This document shows, piece by piece, positions 48,301 through 60,562 of a DNA stretch of 64,000 bases. How positions within the stretch are numbered: the stretch's first letter is position 1; each line of letters begins with the position of its first letter. A program made the translations under genes and the position numbers. This DNA is from Agrostemma githago. Its lineage: Eukaryota > Streptophyta > Magnoliopsida > Caryophyllales > Caryophyllaceae. A model generated the notes under the pieces. That model was not told the DNA's origin. It was given only the letters and a program-made list of their open reading frames with translations, and made no database searches. The stretch spans positions 68,776,166-68,840,165 of the forward strand of contig OY288249.1 in the NCBI GenBank assembly GCA_958450325.1. The letters are read 5' to 3'.

Positions 48301-51300
48301 CAACGACATGTGAGAAAATCACATACCCATAAATCAAATCAAGATACTCAGCAACAGCTGACAGAATTTGGCGGGAAGATTTGTATTTTTTTGCCAAATG
48401 CAAAACCCTGCTTGTATGTTCAACCGCGTCACTTTCATCTATTCCTGCAGCCTGATAGCTCTGCAAAGCAGCGCCAACAAGGCTCTGCCAAATTTCTTTT
48501 GAAACACCTCCAATGACCTCTGTCAAGACACTCAGATAGTCAGTGGCTGAAACCCATTTAATGATAAAGAAGGGTTAGCTCACGCAATCATGACTAATCG
48601 TGAGCAGAATGCACATAAAAGATTAAAGAGATTGATTTTGGCTTCAGTTTGCAGGAATAGAGAGCCTCGGAAGAACTAATAGTCAACACGTCTAGGTCCT
48701 CCCGGAATGTCACCACTTGATAACTATTTGCTTCTTGTTACTTACAAGTTAAAGGTAACCCAACCAGAATAAAAGCGGTGTTATAACATGTACATGATCA
48801 AGGCATCAAGACTTGGAAACTTAATACGATCAACACATTGAGTTAATGAATAAACTAAACCAAAAACGGCTACACAGAAAGTAAAATTCCACAATTCACT
48901 AGCTACTGAACTGATTACCCTCACAACATGAAAGCCAAACAAGATCAACATGTTGAATTAATGAATAAATTACACCAAAATGATTACACTTACAAGTAAA
49001 ATTCCATAATTCAATGAACTCATAACTCCAACCACAAGGATATGTGTCATCCGATGTATAGACTTAGCAAACTGAGCCTATCTGAAAGACCCCACATGAT
49101 TAAACTTGACACATACTTCAACTACACAGAATTGGCTAACACCATGAAATTACCAACACAACCATATCTTAACCAGAATGCATGCATAACCGAACTAACT
49201 CATCCAAATTTGTCAGGTCAACCCATGCTCAAGGCATATCAAATCCAAATTTGTACGTCTTTTTACGGGCTAAGGTACCCTGTCTAGGATTTACGTAGCA
49301 GGAAGTTAATGGCTGGTCATTAAAATGGAAAGAAGAAAGTAAATAGCAGACAAAAAAATTTATTGGAAGATGAATATAAAGATATGGGAAAGTGTTGCAT
49401 TTTAGTTTGCTGAAATTATGGTCAAGGTACACTTTCGACTGTACGAGAGTATCACAAATTTTGGGAAATGGAGTGTCCGATTCTCCGACATAACGGAATG
49501 TCTTGAGTATCCTATTAATTAATTGAAGCATAACTGACTAGAAATATAGGGATTCACTAAGGCAATTACTTTAGTACTCCCTAATTTGGTAATAGAAACG
49601 TAAGCTATTATTAAAATTGACATATGAGCATTCAATATGGCAATAGATTAAGGAGGCTGTCCACTATAGTAATAAGTAGTTATCCTCTTAAAGTACATAT
49701 ATGAACAAACACCACAGTTGTGAACAAATCCTCAGTGAAGGTAAAAAGAAATGAAGAAACACATTTTGGCAAATTCAACGTGAAAGACAGGATTGCTCCA
49801 TAGGCAAAACTGAAATAAAATTCAGCCAAAAATCACGATTCATGAGATGCAAAGCTACAATTATCAGGGAAAATTATAAAAAATGTGGTTAATACAAAAG
49901 CAAAACTGAAATGAAACAAAGACTGCCAAGGTTGGTATTTCAAATAAATTAATGGGAAACTTGTTACTGGTCAATAAAAATTCCCTAAATATAGCAAGAA
50001 CTATTGGTCTTTAACTACGTTAGGATTGTAAGATTATGCAGCATAAAAGGTTTATGTTGGTTGTAATACCTGCTTCAATTGTCAAAAGTTTATCAAGTCT
50101 ATCAACCAAATTCGCCAACAAATGATTGCCTTCACCGGATAAGAAATATGGACCACAGCGAACAAGTCCCCATAACATAGCCAGATTGTCCTTGGATACC
50201 AAACAACTTGACACATCCTCAAGTGAAATATTATTTAAACGTTCAGCCCACTGACTGATTTCATCCCTAAAGAAGTGGCTAAGCTTTGAGAGTACTTCAT
50301 CTGATATTCCTTCAACGACATTGATGTTTCCTGTTTTTACTTGCGGCCGCTCAGAGAATGTCAGCATAACATAGACCCCTTCTTCCCTTGATATCTCCAG
50401 CAGGTTCAACAAACCACTGTCAAATTGAAACACTAGCACGATTTATATAATGTATTTTCAGAAGAAAAAAAAAATGAAGGTCATTAAACCTGACATACAG
50501 ATAGCAATACCTTAGAATATTGCTTCTAAATGCTAGCAAAGCATAGTCCTTGGTAACCAACTCTTTCAGAAACACTGGAAACCTGAAACACACTCAAATA
50601 TTCATTCAATAAAAATCGAATATGTGCAATATTGTGATTGAAATAGACAGAAAACCAATTTATGTCATGGAAAGATACATCGAGGTCCTCAATTGAAATG
50701 ATGGAGCCCACTGTGAGGCTACCCGGGGAAGAGTATCCAGATTGTGGCTGCTGTGAAGTCCATCGAGAATGCACAGCATGAGCTTGAGAATATTATCAAC
50801 GACTCCAGATTCCTGCACCTCAGCCTTATCAACAGAGGTTGTCAACATAAATGTCTGCACTAACAAAGCAACAATATCCAGCAAACGCTTGTAATCTGTG
50901 AATATTCAACAGAAAAACAGTGTTACCAAAGAAGAGTCATCAATCAATAAAGCTCAGAAGAACAGAAGACACCCCACACTTACCACCGACTTTTTTGCCA
51001 TGATCAACAGAGACACTTGATATAAGGATCGATAGCAGACGGCATAAATGTAACGGCGAATTACACGGTGCAGGAGAATTAATTTTTTCATTGATTTTTT
51101 CATATATGCATTCCCAGAAGAGCTTCAGCTCACTGGGATCCAATTCTTCACATGATCTTTGAAAGGTAGTACTCAAAATTTCAGTAAGAGTGTCAGATCC
51201 TGTAGACAGATAGGAGTAACATGAAGAGTGAAATACTGAAATGCAAATTCACATTTAAACAAGAAGTGATAGCATAGACCAAAATCATCGCTCACCTTCG

Positions 51301-54300
51301 GTGAACCTGTCACCGATACTTAATAGTAATCTCATTACTCGAGCTGCCTTCGAGTGAAAATTGGAAGATGTTCCTCTCATTACATGCCACAAAAGAGCAC
51401 TAACTCCAGATATTCTGTCCTCAGATGGTTCTCTTGCAGCCTCAAGTAAAATTTTAGTAACACCTGTTAAAGTCCGTCAATAAAGATAGATAGACCCAAA
51501 ATTTCAATCATAATTCCCATCCAGACACATCCGCATATGACTGACGTATCACCTCCAATCCAATGAGGCGTCTACTCAATGTAGTGTAAGAGAAGTTTAA
51601 ACCAAGAATCATTATACATCAGAGTTGTGATGACAGTATTTTCTCGTGTTAAAAAACTAAATCCAAAGGCCATCTAAAATGATCTAATAACATTAATAAT
51701 TGTCCTTCTACAGGTAACCATATTTGGCAAGTAGAAACTGGCAGAGGTCAATGCAGGTATGATATCTCTTTTTCGGTTTAAGGCTTTAAGCCCTTCTTAT
51801 GCATAGATTATTGTTCAACTTTTCTCAGATTTGGCCTTCACAAAACTACTAACAGTGATATGGCAATGACAGCAGAGCTGATTAATAATTTCAGGACGCT
51901 CAAAGTTTGATAGCTGCAAAGCATCTGCCTTGAGAACAGGGAGTTTGTCCAACTTGATTCCATGAAAATATGAACAAGGTTTACAACAATAATCACATGT
52001 CAGTCATTCTATTCCAAGGAACACTCATGCAGTCATGAAGAGCCTAGAAACACAAATGACAACTATTTAAAAAAAAAACTTGATAGCAACCAAAATTGAA
52101 GAGAGTGCAATGCAACAACACGCTAGCTGCATACTCAACTACTTCAGACACTTCAAATATCCACCAAATCTGTACAGAAGCAAACACAAGGCGGATAACC
52201 GCCCATAAGTCATAGCTATACCTTTTTTGAGTTCTTCCGCAGATGCACTTCTCAGCAGAAAAGAGAGTGGTTCGGCCATATTCTCCCGGATATAATGTTT
52301 TGGATAGTACCTTAATTTGACTGTATTTCTACAAATAAAGAGAAGCACGTCACATTATAACAATACTGACCTTTTGGAGATGTTAAGCAATAAATACTAC
52401 TCCGTATGATGCATCAGAATACAAACATATGTAAGAGAAACTAGAAAGTCGCATGTAATGTCTCCAAAAGGTTACCATGAAATGACTCAACTGTAATCTG
52501 CATAGCATGCATTTTTTATAATCTTACAGAGAAATTTATAAAGCCCGCAACGAGCAAGAAGCATCGAATCATATTAAACGAGGATGGATGGTCAATTCCC
52601 CTTGCCTCCACTGAGAGCAATCAAACTCCAAAAAAACAACCCTCATCTAAAAATATCCTAGTACAAACCCAAAAAAACTGTTGGAATTCCGCTTTAGATG
52701 CACCAAAAAGAAGCAATTTCAATATACTTCACATGAAGATTTATGTTTAGCTTGTGCCAAGATCCAGAAGCAAGATGCAATAATTAGAGACTCATAAGAC
52801 AAAAATAACACAAATTTTGTATGAAACCATTCTATATGATAGGACTGACTAGACTCACTTCAATTAAGCTCACTTCAATTCAGTGAATCCCATTTTAGCA
52901 GGAAGAATAATACCAATTTGGGCAAATTCAATACATGAAGAAGAGATAACACATACTCCTCGGACTTGTTATGAGAGAATGTTAGCTTAACAAAGAAGTG
53001 TCCATTTCTTCATTAGTGGCTTCTCATATATATATATATATAGAAGATTACAATTTAATAAACTAAAAAGTAGTTTTTGTATACACTATACAGTGCACGA
53101 GGTCTATACTAGGATTACTAGCACATAATAACATCAAAATAAACATAATTAAACATCATGACGTTGGCCTTTCTAATTACCTTCTTAATATTTACATCAT
53201 TTTACAAATGGCCACCTTCAATCTCTAAACGATACTCCCTCCATTCCAAACATTTCTATACATTTTTGCAATACATGTGAGTATATTTTAATTAAATGTA
53301 TATAATTGAGAATGGAGGGAGTATATGGCAAACTCTAGATACATCCAAAAATAAGCCACTTACGCGAGAAGGGAGACAACGTCTCGAGCGAGATATTTTT
53401 GAAGATACATAATAATATATGACCATGAGATGAAGATCTGCACAGCAATAGTCAACTCAATGAGAACCATTCACCAGTATGATAAAACAAAAAATTATTT
53501 CGACATAATTTCCCATAGATACAACTTAAACCTGCTTGATAACATCTGGTTCTCGGTCAGCACCATCTTCAAGCAGCGACAAATACGATCCCATGATCTT
53601 TCCAAGAAAGCTGCCAAAAGTTTAAACCCGCATAAAAGTTGGATGACGAAACATTAAAAAAAACATGAAGAATGAATTAAGAGACATAAGACACCTAACA
53701 GCCTAAAACGTAGTACATCTTTTTATCGCCTCACCAAAAAGAAAATGAAAAAAGAACCACTAAACACTACCAACCCACAACATTACAGATTTAAGTTTCC
53801 AGTCACTAATTAACAATCAAAACTTGTCTTCTCCCTACCACTACAAAAAAAAACATAGATACCAATGTATTGTACTCCCTCCTGGTTGTTTATCTCTTCC
53901 CTCTTTTTTTTGGCACAAATATTAAGAAGAAAATAAAGAATTGATTAAAGTAAGAAAATGATGGGTATAAATATGGTGGGGTTTGTGAGTAAAGGAAAGA
54001 ATAAAGAATTGAAGAAAGAATAAAAAATTGATTAAAGTACAACCCAAAAATGGAAAGAGGGAAGATAATCCAACTAGTGCCAAAAAAGAAAGAGGGAAGA
54101 TAAAAAAAAACTAGGAGGGAGTAAAAATCATTCAGACAAAATACCACAAAAATATTTCGTCTGAAGAATGTCAAGTACAAAAAACACTATGGAGCAACAT
54201 TAAACAAATATGAGCGCTATAATTAGGTGTGGGCAATTTATCAACATAAATACAAAAAAAATCATAAAAAGGTGAAACACGTGGTAAAAAAAATCTTTAA

Positions 54301-57300
54301 ATACATTATGATTCTTTTTATTCCAAGGACACACCACCACATAGCCAAATCAATATCCTCCAGGTCCTGGAAGAAAGCTTCCAAATGTTTAAATCCTCAT
54401 AAAGAAGAGTTGGATAACAAAACATTCAAATATTATATGAAGAATGAACTAATGAAATAAAATATTCACCTAAAAGGCTTGAACATATTTATCATTATCG
54501 CCTCACCAAAAGGAAAGAAAAAAATCCACTAAAAACCACCAACCCACGTCAATAAAAATATAAGTTTCGAATTAGTAATTAACAGTTAAATCCTGTCATC
54601 ACCCTTCAGCACAAAAAAACATAGACACAAATGTGAATTTTTTATTCAGAGCACTATAACACAAAAATGTTTCTCCAAAGAGAAAAGAGAACAATGGCAA
54701 ACACTAAAAAAACAATATGGAGACGCATCAAACAAAAATGAGTGCTTGATGATCAGGGATATAAGCAATCTTTTCAATATAATCAAGAAAAATCAAGTGT
54801 TCTCTGATACAAAAAAATATCATACAAAAGTGTTGCCTAGTTTTATAACGTGTGAGGTGGACAGAGGTGAGAAAGGAGCCAAGGAAAAGCCACACTTCAT
54901 ATACATCAGCGCGCTATTATTGCAAAAGAAACATTACGTGGCAATATTTCCTCTTTGGATTTTAAAGAAGGTTAAGCCGTAAAGGTGTAAACTTTATGTA
55001 GAATGTCCCAAAGAGAAGGGCAAAATAGTAGAACTACAAGGGAACAAATTTGTGAATTTGCATAGTGCGCTTTGTCAGCTATGCCTTGTCTATAAGACGC
55101 ACCAAAGGCGTTTTAGCTAGTGCCTCGCAGAGCTTTGGACTTTAGCGCACTAAAGTGCCGTCCTAATTAAATCACATGTTCTCTTTTCCTTTTCTTTCAT
55201 GACTATTTGTTGTCATTTTCACTTAGTTTCATCTAACATGTTCTTTTTCTCCGCACGTTACACTGCTTTCACACCTAACATGGACGACGTTGCACAACAA
55301 TTCTTGTTAGATGACCCCATATCATTCTGGGACTTCAAATTTGATTATTTACCTCCGAATGGCACTTATTGTAAAATTGTGTGTGTGTGTGTGTTCAACA
55401 TCTTTTCTCAAGAGTACAACAGATTTCCTTATGGTTCAGGAACTAAGATAACAAAGTGATGTTGTGTTAATGCTACATGAATAGTAACCAACGCATAAAC
55501 ACGCTAAAAAAACAACGAGAATAAACAGCTGAAAGTTTAGGGCTTACGGTATAAAGTCCTCCTGTAGATCTCTAGATAACTCTGCAATCAACCTGCACAT
55601 GTAAAATAATGTTATGATGACCAAAGCTCGAGAAGTAAACTGAGAAAATACATTTACAGATACAGACCCAACAATCCACACGTTCAATCGGTTCCTAGAA
55701 TGGGATCCAGCCCGACAAGAGGCTTCATCAAGCAAAAGTGCAAAACTAACATATAATTTACATAACACCAAGAGTAACTTTTCAAGCAACTACATTTGGT
55801 GCATTGGTTAAATTGTCAATGTTGGTTTGGTTATGATCAGTAGATCGCGGGATTGACTACTCTTCCACGCCATCTTTTTAACTAAAAACTTGTGTGTACA
55901 TGCAGGTTTTTGTTTTTTCCTTTGTTAATGTCGCCAAAGCATTTTAGTTTTTTTTATATTTTATATTTTTTGCCAACTCTAAAAAATAAAATACTCCCTC
56001 CATCCCAATATCATCGTTCTTGACTTAATATTTAAAAAATAAATTTTCCCTTTCTGTTTTAAGTCAGGAAAAAAGGGTGTATTTAAAATATTATCTACCT
56101 CTAATTGTTTCTTATCACAATAGTTGAAATAATATCTTTGGGTTATCACGCTCATAATATGATAAAATTTTGAAACAACTTCGTCAAATTTATTGATCTT
56201 CAATGTTACTTTAACAAATAGCCGAAAATATACGAGGGCCTCGAAATAGTAATTAGTACAAGCCCCACGGATGTAGTTTGACGGGCCTATACAAATACCT
56301 AAATAGTGTCAAAAAGTCAAACAAAACAAAAAGAAAATAAACTGAATGCGTGCTCCAACTCCTGATCAAAATAACTTGAAAATAAAATCAAGCTACAAAG
56401 AAGATGATGGCAAAAGGCATATACAAAACCACGAGAAAAGGTTTTTGGTCAAATAGTAAACAAACCAAGGGCTTAGAAATCACTATTCATAACACTAAAG
56501 TACTAACTGTTAGACATGATTACTTCTTATGGCAAAATCTTATAGTTGAAAACCAACCTGAGAATCGGCTCCAAGGAAAGTTTTGCATCTAATCGCAACC
56601 TAGAAAGAAGTTCAGAAATAAGCATATCTTTGTGCAAAAACACCAAAGGTAAGGTTTGGACAAGAGGCATCATTTCTTCATAGAATGATATGAAGTCCCC
56701 AGCAGTATTTAATTCCTGAATCCAATAATATATACCTAGCATCAGTGAAACCAACTCAAGAAAGTGTGAAACAAGAATGTGCCTAATCTGTACCGTAAGA
56801 TTACAGTATAAATATTGAATTTATCAAAGCACCAACAACTATACTAAAGATAGGACTAAAGCATCAGAATTCTTTGTGTTCGATGACCAAAGAAGAAGCA
56901 AGAGAAATATGACACCGGAGATATTACATATTCAATTCCACCTATCAATGTAAGCAACGATATCTCATATAAAAATTAGCGTAATATTAAAAGTTACAAA
57001 AATAGACATGGGATTAACACTAGTATGAGAGTATGATGATATCTAGAATCATAGGAGTAAGGAAGCAAAAGTGCGAATAGAAATGAAGAGCCTATGTAGA
57101 GGTTTGAACGATTTAACCAAAGACATACATAAATAGAGCAAATGTTGCTAATTGAAGAACAACTGTGTTTCTGTTACGTATTTTGGTTTCTTCTCATTGC
57201 ATAATATAGGAGAATTAGAGGACGGGCCGGAGACCGCAAGGAAGGGGAAATGGACCAAGGCAGTTTTTTCTCTAAACCTTTTGCCTCACCAAGGACAATG

Positions 57301-58098
57301 CACCCATCCATCCATTTCTCTTATTATTATAGAAATTTTCCCTCCACGTTCAGAAGAACAATGCATCCATTTCTCTCTCCCCTAAGCTAATGGATTTTGC
57401 CACACTCCCCTCCCTATCCTCTAATCCCTCCATCCAATCGAAGGGGTGATTCTGAAATTCCAAGACATTGTGATATGAATGTTCAACCTCTCATCATCAA
57501 CTCCTTGGCACCACAAACACGTCAAAAGGTTCTCACAGAACTTAGTTTCCTACCTAAGACAAAGGTATGGCTTCGTACGGAATGATGAGGGTATCATATA
57601 AGCTGAAACCTACAACAATACACTTACATATACTCCGTAGTTTCTTCAGTGTTTCCCCTCACATAGTTACGTCAATAAATCACGGGAACAACAATTATTA
57701 AGTACTTATCAAGTTATTAGTAAGAGCAAGGTGAAAAGATTGACATACTCTCCATTCGATCAAACAATCCAGGAAAAACGATGAAGACGACGGCTCAGGC
57801 TTCACTGTATCTAGGCTCCGAATAACATCAATTTTAAGCTCGACAATTTTTTCCGCGTTCGACTTGAACTGCACGCATAACCAATCGGAAAAAACTGTCA
57901 GCAGTCAACCAAATTCAGGAAAAGAAAAGAAAAACAAATTAGGGAAAAGCACAAGTGCGAAGGAAGCAATTGCATAAAGAAGATAAGAAATTAGGATTTG
58001 CGGTGGCGAACCGTGAAGCGGCGGGTTCGGTGACCGGGAGCCTTGGAGGACGGAGAAGATGGCGCACCGTCGTCGCCGGACTTTTTGTGCTTTCCCAT
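36383..58098 (-). CDS. UTP20: UTP20, small-subunit processome component, 31 exons
   Basis: Exons: 58098-58012, 57868-57749, 56715-56558, 55592-55548, 53610-53532, 53437-53364, 52328-52222, 51463-51296, 51199-50984, 50895-50679, 50582-50511, 50416-50070, 48546-48327, 48221-47978, 47874-47517, 47415-47238, 47132-46992, 46872-46611, 46515-46075, 45979-45516, 44976-44840, 44724-44543, 44442-44044, 43965-43840, 42581-42516, 42433-40650, 40552-40273, 39243-39010, 38105-37598, 37483-37351, 36639-36383; about 2,700 residues, the family's size. Diagnostic blocks: DFISFYEEMMPLVQTLPLVF, SWSYIIMYLQKYL, VSALLWHVMRGTSS, HRADLVPLITRLLMPKVRNL, KHRRSRALSRFSS, LPLFFNMLYDL, DAKRKIRMSAKHQAHKKRK near the basic C-terminus. 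UTP20 is a HEAT-repeat nucleolar scaffold of the U3 processome needed for 18S rRNA maturation. All junctions are GT-AG and in phase except two: 40650/40552 (GA donor) and 39010/38105 (two bases short); see findings. Introns hold several MITEs. Confidence 0.93.
38261..38847. mobile_element. Tourist/hAT-like MITE in UTP20 intron 28
   Basis: GGGCCGTTTGATTTAAGG at the left and GATGAACCAAACGCCCCC at the right, with CTGA adjacent on both sides. AT-rich interior with CACCACCACAACCACCACCA near 38385. Lies in the intron whose exons do not join in frame. Confidence 0.6.
40143..40237. mobile_element. Small hairpin MITE in UTP20 intron 27
   Basis: CAATTCTTTGGAATTGCTCC and its inverse GGGGCAATTCCAAAGAATT form a nearly full-length hairpin, flanked by TA. 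About 95 bp. Confidence 0.65.
43560..43622 (+). mobile_element. SINE 3'-end-like fragment in UTP20 intron 24
   Basis: CATCTTAGCCGACCCCAAAT...GAGACTAAAGTTCCAATGTTGTTGTTG resembles the 3' end of plant tRNA-derived SINEs (AGCCGACCCCA ... GGGACTAAGGCTTTGTTGTTG). The 5' part was not found. Confidence 0.35.
53235..53321. mobile_element. Stowaway-type MITE in UTP20 intron 6
   Basis: CTCCCTCCATTCCAAACATT and AATGGAGGGAG with TA duplication. 87 bp. Confidence 0.75.
53875..54121. mobile_element. Stowaway-type MITE in UTP20 intron 4
   Basis: CTCCCTCCTGGTTG...CTAGGAGGGAG with TA duplication (53873-53874, 54122-54123). The interior AATAAAGAATTGAAGAAAG matches the element at 23686. Confidence 0.75.
54350..54800 (-). 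repeat. Diverged duplicate of UTP20 exon 5 flank
   Basis: Aligns with 53590-53872 and, beyond the MITE, 54124-54270. Shared words include ATCGCCTCACCAAAA, CACTA(A)A(C/A)AC(T/C)ACCAACCCAC, AACATAGA(T/C)AC(C/A)AATGT and ATGAAGAATGAA(T/C)TAA. It contains a mutated copy of the 3' acceptor end and first bases of exon 5 (GGAAGCTTTCTTCC on the minus strand), with no intact exon. The MITE at 53875 inserted into the other copy after the duplication. Confidence 0.6.
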
Positions 58099-58199
58099 CT
58101 TCGAATTAGCTCTCTAAATCACAGAAATGGAGGAATGGAAGAAGGTGGGAATTGTTTTGATGCTTCAAGTAGGAGGGTTGATATTCTCCAAGGTTTTGC

Positions 58200-58208
58200 T
58201 TAGGGTTT
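58200..58208 (-). promoter_or_regulatory. Telo-box in the UTP20 promoter
   Basis: Plus-strand TTAGGGTTT, i.e. AAACCCTAA toward UTP20, about 100 bp upstream of its ATG. A second TTTAGGGTT lies at 58225. Telo-boxes are characteristic of plant ribosome-biogenesis and translation genes. Confidence 0.6.
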
Positions 58209-58369
58209 TAGCCCTTTTAGCAGTTTTAGGGTTCAATTTGATAGTCGTGTTTTTGGTGCTTCACGGGATTTTGTCGAGCACTCGTATTAAGTTTAAAACT
58301 AGTCGTTTCACACCAAAAGTTATACTTGGAGGGACATTTGGGAGACTCGTAGAGTCGTAGTGTGGTAGG

Positions 58370-59065
58370 GAACTAGGAAATGCATTGGAACGAGTTAGGA
58401 AAACGAGTTTGGGCTGATCCGTGGCTCGAAGGAGACACCTCACAGTGGGTAAGAGCACCGGATGACCTTAGGGTAGGTGACATGTTAAATTCGACCGGCG
58501 ATACGATCGTTGTTTCTTTCGTTTGAGAAGGAAATAATTCTGAATATGCGGACTAATAGGCCTAGCATAGAAGATTGTTGGTGTTGGGACCTCACCCCAT
58601 ATGTGAGTGTGGGGTGGAATCAAGCCTACATCTAACTAAGGAGTGTGGTTGGTTAGGAGGGGTATGAAACACACTGGGAATGGATAGGAAAATGGAAGTG
58701 GATCACGGGAATGTTCGAGAATAGGTAGAAGATGTGTGGAGGGAACTCAATGAGGAGGAGAAAGCGATATTTATGACGGGATGTTGGGAGATTTGGGAGG
58801 TCCGTAATAGGTGGGTGGTTGACCAGAAACGGACCCAGTGTGAAGATGCTATTGACCGTGCACAGGAACAGTTGAAAGAGCTTTCACTAGTGATGGACTC
58901 TGTGGGTATGGTGAGTCGAATGAAGAAGGGGTGAGACTGAAGAGGGTAGTAGAGGCAGGCGGTGCCCAACGAGAAGTTGGGTCAAATTGAATATCGACTC
59001 GGGTGTTGTTGCAAGAAGGGGAACAGGAATAGGGGTTGTCTGCAAAGGCGATGTTGTGGGCTATG
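58370..59065 (+). pseudogene. LINE (L1-type) 3' ORF relic with RNase H
   Basis: Broken frames in order: QWVRAPDDLRVGDMLNSTGD (the end of the reverse-transcriptase connection typical of plant LINEs), a zinc-finger-like CECGVESSLHLTKECGW, WRELNEEEKAIFMTGCWEIW, then VKLNIDSGVVARRGTGIGVV, the first strand of a plant-LINE RNase H domain with its Asp. Several stops and frameshifts. The 5' part of the LINE is missing. Confidence 0.65.
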
Positions 59066-60562
59066 GCTAGTGTGGACATGACATAGGTCCACCCCGACGC
59101 GGCCACGCGCGGGTTTTGGGGAGGCGAATGAATCTCTATATGTTAATGGATCGAATTGAAATTTAAATCGAAGTTGGAGTCGCCACCGAACTTTGTGGGA
59201 GTTCGGGCCCATTCGAACTCACTCTATGTCGTAGTGGGCAGTGTACAAAATACGGCCCATTTCCGATGTCAGAGTTTATTGGGTTCGTCCCTTTGCATTT
59301 TGATACCGATACCGACTTGATCGGATATCGTGTATTGAATGACTCTCGTTGCCAATGGTTTCAGACATCTGGAAACCGAGTTTCCGAGTAAGAGGTGAGG
59401 GTACGTGTTGTGAAGCCCACGAAGGACACTCAACCCCGCCCGCACATTAGCGGCCTCTACTAGGATATCGTTTGATTTTAGAATACGCGCGTTAGTTGAA
59501 CGATGAAATGATATGCAAACATTGTTTTCCCTAAGCATGTGAATAATGGAATGGGTTGCTAAGTTGATTTAATGCAACTAAAATTTAACGTCAAAGTTGT
59601 ATTTTAGCATGTGAGGCTCGTTTTAGTATAATAAAACAAATGAAAAGAAAAGAAATTGCTACAAACACGAACAAACAAGTTAATAACGGTTTGTAAATTG
59701 AATAAAAGATATGGATACAATGAAAAATGTAAAAATATATCGAGATCTGAAATATCGCTAAAAAGACGTTGTTTTGTCCAAAAAACGATGTTTGAAAAAT
59801 AATAAAAAACGAAAACGTGTCGCGTTTCAGCCTTCCACGCGACTCGCCCGAGTCAGGCGCGACTCGCGTCCCGGCCTGTTTTCGAAATTGTTTTTTTTGA
59901 AAAAACAATGATTTTATTAAATCACGTACAAATATAGCATAATTTGTACTCGATTCAATATTTTCGATATTCGTTACATTCGATTATGAAATCGATATCA
60001 AATATTCGAAATAATTTTAGAAAAGACGAAAAGAAAAGAGAAATTGTTTTGTAGAAAGAACGATGTTTAAGAAAAACTGAGAAAGCGGAAAAAAGGGTCG
60101 CGGATTTCAGACTCCCGCGCGAGTCGCCTGGGAGGGGCGCGACTCGCGTGAGGGCCTGTCCCGGTTCGGGTTTTTCGAAAGTCGCTAATTTCGATAGATC
60201 GCGTATAAATATGAATTAATTTATACTCGATTTATGCTTTCGATATTCGTCGTATTCGATATTCGACTATGAAATCGATATCGAATATTCGGAATGACTT
60301 TTAGAAAAAGTTTTATAAAATTGTTTTGAAAAAGAATTTGAACGAAACGAAAAAGAATGTTGGTTCCCTCTGCGTTAAAATCGTCGTATTTTGTAAAAAG
60401 TAACGATTTTTAGCATCAACGAGATTAATGTAATTCTTTTAATACGATATTCGATTAATGAACCGGTATCGTATTTAAGAATATTTATTATATGAAAATA
60501 GTTTTTGTAATATCGATATTAGAAATAAAAAAAATGACGAACGACCCATAATAAACGACCGA
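59066..60562. mobile_element. Tat/Ogre-like retrotransposon non-coding sequence
   Basis: No coding sequence. TTGGAGTCGCCACCGAACTT near 59174 and GTGAAGCCCACGAAGGACAC near 59411 resemble the non-coding ends of Ty3/Gypsy Tat/Ogre elements; I rely on memory of that lineage, so this is tentative. 59800-60310 contains two diverged ~290-bp tandem units. Confidence 0.4.
59800..60310. repeat. Two diverged ~290-bp tandem units
   Basis: Both contain GGCGCGACTCGCGT, CCTGT, a TTCGATATTCG stretch and GAAATCGATATC(A/G)AATATTCG, at about 59850-59990 and 60136-60290. A decayed third trace (ATACGATATTCGATTAATGA) starts near 60440. Confidence 0.6.
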
